DNA of 53,409 bases from the NCBI GenBank assembly GCA_903899985.1, contig CAIULL010000187.1, positions 1 through 53,409 of the forward strand, in the 5' to 3' direction. The position numbers and the translations under genes were made by a program. The notes under the pieces were generated by a model that did not search any database, was not told where the DNA came from, and saw nothing but the letters and a program-made list of their open reading frames with translations. The number at the start of each line of letters is the position of its first letter. Position 1 is the first letter of the stretch. This DNA comes from an uncultured Schlesneria sp. (GTDB taxonomy: Bacteria; Planctomycetota; Planctomycetia; Planctomycetales; Planctomycetaceae). Shown here piece after piece: positions 37,123-45,134 of the stretch.

Positions 37123-38120
37123 TGAAACCAGTCATTTCAGCCTGGCTGTTACTTGTTTTGTTCTTCGTTCAAGCCACGTTGCTGGCGGAAGAGAAATTGA
37201 CGGTGCCACCGCAATCGTTGATCGTTGTGGTCGGAGCGGGCGGAACGCCGCAATTTGAAATCTCGTTTTATCAATGGTCCGAGCGATGGGAGGCGGCTGC
37301 CAAGCAGGCGGGCATTCCCGCAACGATTATCGGACGGCATCGAGGGGAAGGGAAAATCGAAGTTGCTGACTATGACCGCTTGCGAACCGCAATTGAGAAG
37401 GAAAACGACGATTCCAACCGTGATTTGTGGATCGTGCTGATCGGTCACGGGACGTTTGATCGTCGAGTCGCCAAATTCAACCTGCGTGGCCCGGATGCCT
37501 CAGCCGATGAATTAAAGAACTGGCTGGCACCTGTGCGTCGTCCAACAGCCATCATCAATTGCGCTTCGGCCAGCGGACCGTTTATTCCCATTTTATCGGC
37601 TCCCAATCGAATCGTGGTCACGTCGACAAAATCGGGAACCGAAATCAATTTTTCCCGGTTTGGTGACCATTTGTCACAAGCGATCAACGACCCATCGGCA
37701 GACCTGGACAAGGACGATCAAACCTCCTTGTGGGAGGCATTTCTGATGGCGTCACGCCGAACGGCTGAGTACTACGACAACGACGGACGAGTCGCAACCG
37801 AACACGCATTGCTGGACGATAACGGCGACGGCCAAGGAGTTCGCGCCGATCAGTTTCGCGGACTGACAGCCATTGCCCAACCAACCGACGGACATCCTCT
37901 GGATGGCAGAAAAGGACATCAATGGCATCTCGTCCCCAACGCCACTGACGCCAAACTGTCCCCGGAAGTTCGCGCTAAGCGAAATGAACTGGAACTCGCC
38001 ATCGAAAACTTGCGCGACCAGAAAGAGACCCTTCCTCAAGACGAGTACCTTTCTGAACTCGAACGCCTTCTCGTTGAACTGGCCGAGTTAAACGAACGTA
38101 ACGAGCGAAGTAATCCCTAA
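37122..38120 (+). CDS. Secreted caspase-like (clan CD, C13-like) protein
   Basis: The start is the ATG at 37122, inside the stop of the VWA gene (TGATG), with GGAAAGGA just upstream; the longer frame from 37038 lies within the VWA gene and is rejected. The protein is 332 residues with a leader (PVISAWLLLVLFFVQATLLAE). A clan CD dyad is visible: His109 in WIVLIGHGTFD and Cys147 in IINCASASGPFI, about 38 residues apart as in legumain/caspase-like folds, followed by a VVTSTKSG strand. The C-terminal 60 residues are a charged helical stretch. It probably acts outside the cytoplasm on a protein target related to the VWA partner. Activity is inference. Confidence 0.75.
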   Translation: MKPVISAWLLLVLFFVQATLLAEEKLTVPPQSLIVVVGAGGTPQFEISFYQWSERWEAAAKQAGIPATIIGRHRGEGKIEVADYDRLRTAIEKENDDSNRDLWIVLIGHGTFDRRVAKFNLRGPDASADELKNWLAPVRRPTAIINCASASGPFIPILSAPNRIVVTSTKSGTEINFSRFGDHLSQAINDPSADLDKDDQTSLWEAFLMASRRTAEYYDNDGRVATEHALLDDNGDGQGVRADQFRGLTAIAQPTDGHPLDGRKGHQWHLVPNATDAKLSPEVRAKRNELELAIENLRDQKETLPQDEYLSELERLLVELAELNERNERSNP

Positions 38121-38198
38121 GTATTGAGATTATGGGCACTGTTATTCACTGCCCTGACTGTTTTCGTCACTGTAGGCGGCAAAGTGAGTGCTCGTGAA

Positions 38199-39647
38199 TC
38201 AGAAATACAACTGGCAACGGACCCAGAGGAGATCGTTGGTTTTGGATCTCAAATCTTTCTGCTCATTCAGCAGGACCGGCGATGAGTACATTGAGTGTTG
38301 CCAGTCGAATGTCATGCGGACGTACCGGTTCAAATACCAGTTCACTCCGATATCCGTGATCCCGGCGTTGTTCGTCCAGTTGTGCGGGTCGGCCAAGCCT
38401 GCGGAAAAGACCTGGCTGCCGAGTTGAAGACTTGAATACCGACCGAATAACTCGTAGGCGCCTCGACCGGTCCCTGATTTTGTGATCGGTCGCAGCGGAG
38501 CGATTGTCTGGCGGTTTTCGATTGTCTCGCCGGTGAGGAAGCTGGCGACGGTGACATCGTAACCGAAAATGGGGATGCCGACGGCGGAAGCCCCCGGGGC
38601 AGGTGCGACTCCAAATCGAGCGGCATAGCATTCCGCCTCAAGCGAGAATGGACCGGAGTAGCGCGCGGCGTGCAACGCCCCTTGCAAACGTTCTCCTTTA
38701 GCAACAACTCCGTGTTGATATTCCAAGAAAATGGAGGAGGCCGCATTCGCCGCTTCGTCGTTTTCTGAGGTCTGGATCGATGTCCTCAAGGGAAGCGGAG
38801 ACATTTCGTAGGTCTGCTGACCGACCGCCAGCGATCCGCCTACGTTCAAATTACGTAACCAGGAGAAGCTCTCGGAATACAAAAAGGGCTTAGCGTTCAA
38901 ATAGCCGACCCCGTCGCGAGTTGTGTTGGTGTCTGCCAATCCAGAAAGCTGACCGAACGTCGCCCCAATGGCGTATTGCAACTGCTTCTCAAGCAGTTTT
39001 CCGTGTGCGAAGACGCCAGCCTGACGAGCGAGCCCGAAATTCAAGGCAAACAGGCCTCGCTCGGGCGTGATGTAATACTGCTCAAGGTGGTCGTACCAGG
39101 CATAGCTGTAAGGAACCAGGGCCCGCCCGACTCGAACTTTGAATGCTTCAGAGTGGATAAAATTGACGTTGGCGTCGAGGACATCGAATGCCCCTTCGAC
39201 GCTGCGCTGTAATGATAATTCGTATTCAAAGACGTCAGTCAATTGACCTTCGAAATAGATTCGAAATCGAGGAATATACATGCCGCTGCGCGCGGGCTCC
39301 TGATCGGATGGCAAAAACCCTTTCCCGTCGATTTGTGTCAATGTGCGGATGCGGAGTTGAAACTGATCGTCCACCGACTTCAGGGAAAAGCCCTCATCGA
39401 AAACCGCATAGAGCGGAATCAATGTTTCAGTCCCCTTTTCAGCCGAGCCAGACTCGGGACGCTCGGATGGTTCCGCGCCCTCTTTGGAGGCTTTGGCGAA
39501 AGGAGTCGATTCAAGAGCCGATGGTGCGGGAACGTTGTAGGCAGGGCTTTCAGCAGACTTCGGTTCCTCAGCGGATAGCTCGAATGGTGACAAGACCCAG
39601 ACGACAATCAGGATCGTGAGTGACAGCATCGGGACCTGGCACTCCAT
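38199..39647 (-). CDS. Phosphate-selective porin O/P-type outer membrane protein
   Basis: This protein of about 482 residues carries a leader (MLSLTILIVVWVLSPFELSA); the start may be the ATG at 39647 or the internal one at 39629, which both precede the leader. After an Ala/Glu/Ser-rich linker, alternating aromatic strands begin (DQFQLRIRTLTQIDG, SGMYIPRFRIYFEGQLTDVF, FEYELSLQRS). ANVNFIHSEAFKVRVGRAL and VPYSYAWYDHLEQYY follow, and it ends in WVRCQLYF with a terminal Phe. These are the features of the OprO/OprP porin family. It is convergent with the caspase-like gene. Ion selectivity cannot be read from the sequence. Confidence 0.85.
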   Translation of the reverse strand: MECQVPMLSLTILIVVWVLSPFELSAEEPKSAESPAYNVPAPSALESTPFAKASKEGAEPSERPESGSAEKGTETLIPLYAVFDEGFSLKSVDDQFQLRIRTLTQIDGKGFLPSDQEPARSGMYIPRFRIYFEGQLTDVFEYELSLQRSVEGAFDVLDANVNFIHSEAFKVRVGRALVPYSYAWYDHLEQYYITPERGLFALNFGLARQAGVFAHGKLLEKQLQYAIGATFGQLSGLADTNTTRDGVGYLNAKPFLYSESFSWLRNLNVGGSLAVGQQTYEMSPLPLRTSIQTSENDEAANAASSIFLEYQHGVVAKGERLQGALHAARYSGPFSLEAECYAARFGVAPAPGASAVGIPIFGYDVTVASFLTGETIENRQTIAPLRPITKSGTGRGAYELFGRYSSLQLGSQVFSAGLADPHNWTNNAGITDIGVNWYLNRYVRMTFDWQHSMYSSPVLLNEQKDLRSKTNDLLWVRCQLYF

Positions 39648-40122
39648 GAATCCAGGCCGCATTAGCGACGTGTAAAACGTCAGAGTCCTGAAGAGTAGGG
39701 ATGCAATTCGGCACACATCGAAGCTCTTCTGGAGTGTGATCCTTGGCGGTTTGTTTTCCACTGAAGGCTGTCCAGCGCTGGGACCACGGACGATAGAATC
39801 ATCCAGTCATTGGATCGTCAACTCCGGCGGCAGACTTTAACGGTTTTCCCGAGTTTGCCGTCTGAGTCGATTTTTCCTGCGTCCAGTTTAATTTGAAAAG
39901 TGATTGGCATCCCGATGAGCAAACTAGAAAAGCAGAAGAATTTCGCACTCCTCGAACCCACAGGCTGCTGCAAAACCTCATTCCTGGACGGCGGCAGTCA
40001 ACTTGATCGGCAGTCGCGATCGAGGCAAAGTTTCGACGACTTGATTGGCGGCTCGTCACTAACCGAGGACAATCGTTCTTCCAGGTTTGGCTACGGACCA
40101 TGGTCGGGAAAAAGTGATCATT
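39648..40122. other. Intergenic region between divergent genes
   Basis: No gene is firmly supported. A minus-strand frame (39799-40101) reads an unusual Ser/Cys-rich sequence but overlaps the next gene and has no SD. A 30-codon minus-strand frame beginning MPITFQIKLDAGKIDSDGKL near 39905 looks protein-like but has no usable SD. Confidence 0.4.
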
Positions 40123-40536
40123 ATGACTTGGTCCGAACGCGTGTTTTTTCTTCTGGTGATGATCGGTGCCCCTTTGCTGGTCGTCGTTCTTCCGATTTAC
40201 CTTCTCTTTGGAGGAATCAGAACATTTGCTCTAAGGCCATTGAAGCGGTGCTTCCATGGAATCCAGGTGCATGAGTCACCTGAACCGGGTGACGTCGAAT
40301 GCGTCTACCACACTTACAGAGGGCTTTTGTGTTTCGTGATACAAGACGAACACCGATTCTTTGCCTCGGTTGAAGATTCACGACGTCTCTTAGGACGGCT
40401 TCTAAGATTCAACCTGACGCGGGGTCTGCTGTGCCCCGGAATGATTTTCATACCGTTATTGGCCATTGCTAATTATGTTGCGCAGAAGCGGTCTATCCTG
40501 CAGCAGGTCAATGCGTCCACACCGACGTCTTCGTAA
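40123..40536 (+). CDS. Hypothetical small membrane protein
   Basis: This 137-residue protein starts at the ATG at 40123, directly before the hydrophobic helix (VFFLLVMIGAPLLVVVLPIYLLF); the frame from 40087 is the same without support. A soluble middle part (about 40-95) has VHESPEPGDVECVYHTYRG then FVIQDEHRFFASVEDS. A second helix (GMIFIPLLAIANYVAQ) follows near residue 110. No family is recognised. Its neighbour at 40974 is also a membrane protein of unknown function. Confidence 0.6.
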   Translation: MTWSERVFFLLVMIGAPLLVVVLPIYLLFGGIRTFALRPLKRCFHGIQVHESPEPGDVECVYHTYRGLLCFVIQDEHRFFASVEDSRRLLGRLLRFNLTRGLLCPGMIFIPLLAIANYVAQKRSILQQVNASTPTSS

Positions 40537-40973
40537 GACGACGAAGCAGCCTTCTCACTGCGCCGAGAAGTGAGCCGAATTGCCAGTTGCCGTATTATCC
40601 GTCGCGGCTTTCAGCCGCCAGGCGAGACCTGTCGCAATTCGGACATCCTCTCGGCAGAGGGAAAAGGGGGCTTCCCATTTCGTCTGACAACAAAATTTAG
40701 GTCGTACCCGCGTCGCTTCGGTCGGCTCCCCCGGGCGATGCCAGAATCGAGTTTTGCCAATTTCTTGTTTCTTGCCGGCGAGCTTTTTGAGGTTTCGAGT
40801 CTGCTTTGTTTCCGTATACTCCGAATGCCGGAGCGTCGCCCAGGTTTCTTTTCGGCGACAATTTACTACTCAAAGAGCTTCATTCGATCTAAGATCATTT
40901 CAATAACACTTCAATTGATATCTGATCGAATAAAACCGTGGTTCGTCATCCGTAGATTAAAGGCTATTGGGAA
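40537..40973. other. Gene-free stretch with a small palindrome
   Basis: No gene is supported here. A hairpin GCGGCT-TTC-AGCCGC lies at 40604-40618, embedded in sequence reminiscent of dispersed planctomycete palindromes. The frame 40570-41055 has no start context and overlaps the next gene. Confidence 0.4.
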
Positions 40974-41876
40974 ATGTTCTTCATCTGGGGGCCCCAATCT
41001 GGCGTACGTGACCTCGGGGTGGTTGCCGAATTATGCCCTCAATGTGCTTATGTAATGCCGTGCCGGGTCTTTGGAAAAGTCGAGGGCGCGCATATCTTCT
41101 TTATCCCCGTGGCGAGCGGTGTCACCGAAGTCGCAGCCATCTGTAGCCATTGTCAGAAGCGATTCCGATGCGATATCAATCGTTACAAAGCGATGCTTTC
41201 CGAGTTTGATGCTTTTTCGCTTACTGTTGATGAATTACTTGATCAGACGAATCCCTCGCTGAAAGCTAGGATCGAGTGGTCCAGGAAGTGCGAGGAGCTT
41301 GGCGACGATCCGAGATTTACACAGACCCTGCGATCGGTCGACGAGTTGCGTCCAGGCTTGTTGATGACGCGACTATCGAAAGAGTTGCGGCGCTGGGATC
41401 AATTAGACGAAGCCCAGCGAGCGAATCTTACCAGGGAGTCATCAGAGCTGGCACGTGCGATGAAATTCGCATTGTCGATCAGCACTCAGGTGCCGGAAAA
41501 CGCCGGATGTGCGATTGGATTTCTGATTTGTCTTGCGGTTTGGGGGGCGGCGTTCGTTGTTCCAGCATCAATATCAAAGAGTAACGGATTCGTATTGGGC
41601 GCCGCGCTGGCGGGGCCCCTGCTCGGTAGCGTGGTTTATCAGTTCATCGTCTCTCATCAGGTGAGGCAATGGACTCGCGAAGTCCTTGTCCCTGAAGGTC
41701 GGAAGTCCGGCATCAGTTTTCAACATTTTGTCTCCCTCCTTGAAGACTTGTCTCCGGCAAGAACGCGTTCCGCTGACGTACTCGATCCCTTGAAGGAGTA
41801 CGGGCAAACAATTCGTGAAGAGCTCGCCACCCTCGAAGTCAGCATTGACCGGCATAACAGCGAATCGTCGAGTTAG
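40974..41876 (+). CDS. Hypothetical zinc-ribbon membrane protein
   Basis: This 300-residue protein has its N-terminus (MFFIWGPQSGVRDLGVVAEL) followed by two Cys pairs, CPQC and CSHC, about 40 residues apart with a hydrophobic FFIPV in between. This matches the small zinc-ribbon module seen at the start of several bacterial membrane proteins (zinc knuckle plus FFIP-type segment). A helical region (about 85-165) precedes two membrane helices (about 180-225; GFLICLAVWGAAFVV and LGAALAGPLLGSVVY) and a helical C-terminus. It stands 127 nt before the end of the sigma factor gene (convergent). The function is unknown. Confidence 0.72.
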   Translation: MFFIWGPQSGVRDLGVVAELCPQCAYVMPCRVFGKVEGAHIFFIPVASGVTEVAAICSHCQKRFRCDINRYKAMLSEFDAFSLTVDELLDQTNPSLKARIEWSRKCEELGDDPRFTQTLRSVDELRPGLLMTRLSKELRRWDQLDEAQRANLTRESSELARAMKFALSISTQVPENAGCAIGFLICLAVWGAAFVVPASISKSNGFVLGAALAGPLLGSVVYQFIVSHQVRQWTREVLVPEGRKSGISFQHFVSLLEDLSPARTRSADVLDPLKEYGQTIREELATLEVSIDRHNSESSS

Positions 41877-42003
41877 GGGAACCCCGTATGGTCGTTCCGT
41901 CACGCGCACTTCAGCGTTGAATTGCCGGCGATCAGAATCTGCGGCGGACCAGTTCTCCGGTTTCGCTTGGCCCAAGAGTTCGTTCTAGCGCCGTCTCCTT
42001 GAG

Positions 42004-42750
42004 TTATGTGTCTTTTTGGATGAGATAAATAATCCGTTCGAGCAGGCTCGCGGGGACTTGTGCGTTTCTTTCCGTTGTGCCGACCGGTAGCAGGATTGTC
42101 CGTCTGAATCCTGCTTCATAATTCCGGCAGGTTTCGCAGGCGGCAACGTGTGATAACACAGGCTCGCGTACATCGTCCGCCAGCATGCCATCGATCATGT
42201 CGAGCAATAGATCCAGGCGGCCGCCGCACGTTATTCCCTCGGCACCACAAAGTTCTGGTGAGAGAATTTCGGCGACGTATTTTCGTGCCCGATGCAAGCG
42301 TTGCCGAACCGTCGCCGGCGCGACACCAAGTCGCTCGGCAACTTCCTCGGAACTCATTTGTTCGACATCTCGAAGCACGAGGACGACTCGCTGGTCATCA
42401 GGAAGTTGGTCAATCGCACCCCAAACAACTTCTCGCAAGGCGAGGTCATCGATTTGCCGCCCGCTCGCCAGATGTGCGATCCCCTCCAGGTCGGCTTCCC
42501 CTTTCGTCGAAACCGAACCCGTTTTTCGAAGTTTATTCAGCGCGGTATTGATCGCGATGCGATGTACCCAGGTATTCATAGTCGATTTTCCGTCGAAACG
42601 ATCTTGAGCGCGCCATGCGGCCAGATATGTTTCCTGGAGTGCATCTTCCGCATCGGCGTCATTGCGCAGAATTCGACGAATCGTGGCCAGCAACCGGCTG
42701 GCTGATTCTTTGACGTAGTCTTCAAATTCGTTTGATTTCCATTGCGCCAT
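42004..42750 (-). CDS. ECF RNA polymerase sigma factor fused to a zinc anti-sigma-like domain
   Basis: The start is the ATG at 42750, with AGGGTG about 8 nt upstream, giving 248 residues. Residues 15-80 are sigma-70 region 2 (RRILRNDADAEDALQETYL; later TWVHRIAINTALNKLRK). Residues 105-160 are region 4 (LPDDQRVVLVLRDVEQMSSE, EVAERLGVAPATVRQRLHRA). After a linker comes a Cys-x25-His-x3-Cys-x2-Cys pattern (the Cys of ITCGG to HVAACETC, residues about 175-208), the ZAS/zf-HC2 signature of anti-sigma factors, and a helical tail. The fusion replaces the usual separate anti-sigma gene, so activity may be self-restrained. The divergent neighbour is a small membrane protein. Confidence 0.9.
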   Translation of the reverse strand: MAQWKSNEFEDYVKESASRLLATIRRILRNDADAEDALQETYLAAWRAQDRFDGKSTMNTWVHRIAINTALNKLRKTGSVSTKGEADLEGIAHLASGRQIDDLALREVVWGAIDQLPDDQRVVLVLRDVEQMSSEEVAERLGVAPATVRQRLHRARKYVAEILSPELCGAEGITCGGRLDLLLDMIDGMLADDVREPVLSHVAACETCRNYEAGFRRTILLPVGTTERNAQVPASLLERIIYLIQKDT

Positions 42751-42805
42751 GTGTGTCACCCTGGATTAGACAATTCCATCACGTCGACTGTGACAGACAA
42801 ATCTA

Positions 42806-42820
42806 GACGAATGATTCGTC
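42806..42820. promoter_or_regulatory. 15-bp palindrome upstream of the ECF sigma gene
   Basis: GACGAAT-G-ATTCGTC is a perfect inverted repeat, 56 bp upstream of the sigma start and in the space shared with the divergent SPW-type gene. It fits an operator for a dimeric regulator, but no regulator gene is close by. No clear ECF-type -35/-10 pair was recognised. Confidence 0.4.
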
Positions 42821-43023
42821 AGCAGACAGCGACTTGTCGGAAGGGACGTAGAAAGGCGTCTTATTTCAACATAATGAAGACACCCTGCGGTGGCCTTTTG
42901 TTGTTGTTTCCAGACTACAAAAGGGCCCCGAAAAAAATATTTAAAGGATTCTCTGTCACGAATCCGCTGCGCTGCGTGTCAAAGGTTGTGAGGATCGGCA
43001 ATGTCGCCGACGCAATACAACGC

Positions 43024-43037
43024 GGCCCGGTCGGGCC
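43024..43037 (+). promoter_or_regulatory. Small leader hairpin before the SPW-type gene
   Basis: GGCCCG-GT-CGGGCC is a 6-bp stem just ahead of the AGGAGA SD at 43044-43049. It may influence ribosome access or mRNA stability. The functional role is inference. Confidence 0.3.
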
Positions 43038-43055
43038 AAAACCAGGAGAATTGCT

Positions 43056-43445
43056 ATGAATGTTCGTTTCGTCACTCGCCAAATCCACGCATGGATTGAC
43101 TACCCCGTTGCCATCAGCTTGATGGTGATGCCATTTGTTCTCGGACTCGGAACGCAGAACCCGATTGCTCTCTGGCTGTCTGTTGTCACCGGAGTCGCTG
43201 CCTTCGTCCTGACGCTGTTGACTGACCATGAGTTAGGTGTTTTCCGAGTGCTTCCTTATTGGTTTCACGTTGCCGTCGACCGGCTTGTCGGCGTGACGTT
43301 TGTTGCGGCACCGCTGGTGTTTGGGTTCAGTGGCCTGGATGCAGGCTATTATTTCGCGAATGCTGCAGCAGTACTCTTAGTCACGTTCGTGTTGAACGCA
43401 TCAGAGTCCACTCAGCCAGGTCGAAGTATGGCAACCGCCGCTTGA
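43056..43445 (+). CDS. SPW-repeat-like small membrane protein
   Basis: This 129-residue protein is preceded by AGGAGA 6 nt before the ATG. Four helices are predicted: residues about 17-32, 38-55, 72-92 and 97-113. It contains two similar halves (RQIHAWIDYPVAISLMVMPF and YWFHVAVDRLVGVTFVAAPLV), an internal duplication of the kind in the SPW family of small membrane proteins. The divergent sigma gene suggests it may be part of the sigma regulon. The function of the family is unknown. Confidence 0.68.
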   Translation: MNVRFVTRQIHAWIDYPVAISLMVMPFVLGLGTQNPIALWLSVVTGVAAFVLTLLTDHELGVFRVLPYWFHVAVDRLVGVTFVAAPLVFGFSGLDAGYYFANAAAVLLVTFVLNASESTQPGRSMATAA

Positions 43446-43639
43446 CGCTGAGACACGGTTTCCTTTGTGTGCGACGCATTGGAAAGTCGCGAGAGGGAAA
43501 CCTCAGTGAGATTTTCAGGACACTTGTGATACCGAAAATCTTTTGGGTTTCCCAAAGGATTTTCGTTTTGAAGAGCGTTATTTCCGGTCGCCTTTTGCGG
43601 TTGATCAGGAAACATCTCTAACCAAACGTTGGGTCCATC

Positions 43640-44374
43640 ATGCAAATTCCGGTGATTACAGGCGTTATCGATCGGCGAATTCTCGTGAATTTTCGTGTGA
43701 ACCCTGAAATTATCGCTCGAATTCTCCCCGAGCCGTTTCGACCGAAAATCGTCAAAGGGACGGGGATGGCTGGGATTTGCTTGATTCGGCTCCAAAACAT
43801 TCGCCCTCGTTTTCTGCCTTCGTTTCTCGGGATGTCCTCTGAAAATGCGGCCCACCGAATTGCCGTGGAGTGGGAACAGGACGGCGAAATTAAGGAGGGG
43901 GTATTCATTCCACGAAGGGACACTTCCAAAAGGATTAATACGCTATTGGGCGGTCGAATGTTTCCAGGGAAAAGTCACCTTGCTGTCTTCAACGTTGAAG
44001 AGAACGATGATCATTATCGAGTGGAAGTGGAGAGTGGTGACGGCAATACCCATATTCTTGTTGACGGAAATGTGGTTGAAGACATCCCGGCGACTTCTGT
44101 GTTTACGTCGATCGAGGAAGCATCCAGTTACTTTGAAAAAGGATCGCTTGGATATTCCGTCACCTCGAATCCCGGGGAATTTGAGGGACTTGACCTTCAC
44201 AGCTTCAACTGGCAGGTACAGCCCCTGGCGGTGGAAAACGTTGAATCCAGTTTTTTCTCGGATGAAACGAAATTCCCCAGGGGTTCCGTTGACTTTGACT
44301 GTGCTCTTTTGATGAGAGGAATTCAGCATGAATGGCACGGACAGGAAATGTTATGTGTCGGGCGGGGATGTTAG
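43640..44374 (+). CDS. DUF2071 (COG3361) family protein
   Basis: This 244-residue protein has the family signature near the start, VNFRVNPEIIARILPEPFRP, followed by GMAGICLIRLQNIRPRFLP, SSENAAHRIAVEW and GVFIPRRDTSKRIN. It is soluble, with beta-rich halves, and has no signal peptide. Family members are assigned to acetoacetate-decarboxylase-like folds, but the reaction is unknown. It sits 195 nt after the SPW-type gene on the same strand, with no SD visible. The length is usual for the family. Confidence 0.85.
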   Translation: MQIPVITGVIDRRILVNFRVNPEIIARILPEPFRPKIVKGTGMAGICLIRLQNIRPRFLPSFLGMSSENAAHRIAVEWEQDGEIKEGVFIPRRDTSKRINTLLGGRMFPGKSHLAVFNVEENDDHYRVEVESGDGNTHILVDGNVVEDIPATSVFTSIEEASSYFEKGSLGYSVTSNPGEFEGLDLHSFNWQVQPLAVENVESSFFSDETKFPRGSVDFDCALLMRGIQHEWHGQEMLCVGRGC

Positions 44375-44461
44375 CGACAGTTGAAGACGCTCCGTGACAA
44401 CCCTCCACCAAGATGAGACAAGGCAAAAGATAAATTCATTCCTGACCCCTTTCGCCTAAGA

Positions 44462-44493
44462 CCACTGGGTGATTAAAGAGGATCATCCAGTGG
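44462..44493 (+). terminator. Possible hairpin after the DUF2071 gene
   Basis: CCACTGGGTGAT (44462-44473) pairs with ATCATCCAGTGG (44482-44493), with one G-T wobble and an 8-nt loop. It is 88 nt beyond the DUF2071 stop. A T-run does not follow, so rho-independent termination is doubtful. Confidence 0.35.
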
Positions 44494-44526
44494 CACCGGA
44501 ATGTTGAGACAGGACAACTCTCTCGC

Positions 44527-44709
44527 TTAAGGAACGATCGGCTCGATCTTCGTGACGTGAGGTTCGCCCTGGTTTGGCAGAGTCTCATGAACATAGACGT
44601 TCGCTGCGCCCTGAACCTAATTCGGCACTGCGACCGCGGTCGTGATGATGAAGCCGGAATTCATTCGTGCGTTGACCTGGTTTGCAAAAGCAATGGTGGT
44701 CGTCGCCAT
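44527..44709 (-). pseudogene. Possible gene fragment with one internal stop
   Basis: On the minus strand the ATG at 44709 opens a frame reading protein-like sequence (MATTTIAFANQVNARMNSGF, then TAVAVPN) up to a TAG at 44617-44619. The same frame then continues (VQGAANVYVHETLPNQGEP then KIEPIVP) to a TAA at 44527-44529. Composition is coherent on both sides of the stop, so this looks like a decayed short gene. No family is recognised; it may be chance. Confidence 0.35.
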
Positions 44710-45134
44710 CCCCCGGAATTGCTTTGTTGCTTTTTGAAAAACGTCCCGGGAACCAAGATCTTTTGAGAATTGTGGTTTTGATGGGGGATGAAAAACGAAT
44801 TCTCAGGAAATCCCCCCACTTTCAAAGATCTGAAGCCCTAATGTTTCGGCCAGGAAACGCGGATACGATGTCCCCCAAGATTCTCGTGTCGACGAGTCAA
44901 CCCGACGGTTGAATTCCGTAAACAGAAAACGTCGTTGCCGTGGATTTGGGGCGTTTCGGGGTTTTCTGATAGATGTGTCGACAGTACACTATAAGCGATC
45001 CGCGCAGGGACGGTGCGGTCAGTTGACCTGTTTGATGGCCGCTCCTGCCGCGATACCACAGAAGTGTTCTGTGAGTCTGAATTGCTTTTGGTTCGATTCG
45101 AACTGAATGCAATCGTAACGGAAGGGATGCCATT

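Larger units (their letters stand above)
44375..45134. other. Gene-poor stretch before the SbcD-like gene
   Basis: The stretch contains a hairpin (44462-44493), a possible gene fragment (44527-44709) and an AT-rich motif ending in TTCATTCCTGACCCC (44429-44452) that resembles dispersed bacterial repeats. No intact gene is seen. The frames at 44682-44912 and 44897-45322 have no start context. Confidence 0.45.

Noticed and set aside
39799-40101. Minus-strand 100-codon frame before the porin
   Set aside because: No SD or leader, and it overlaps the membrane protein at 40123; the Ser/Cys-rich composition is not convincing.
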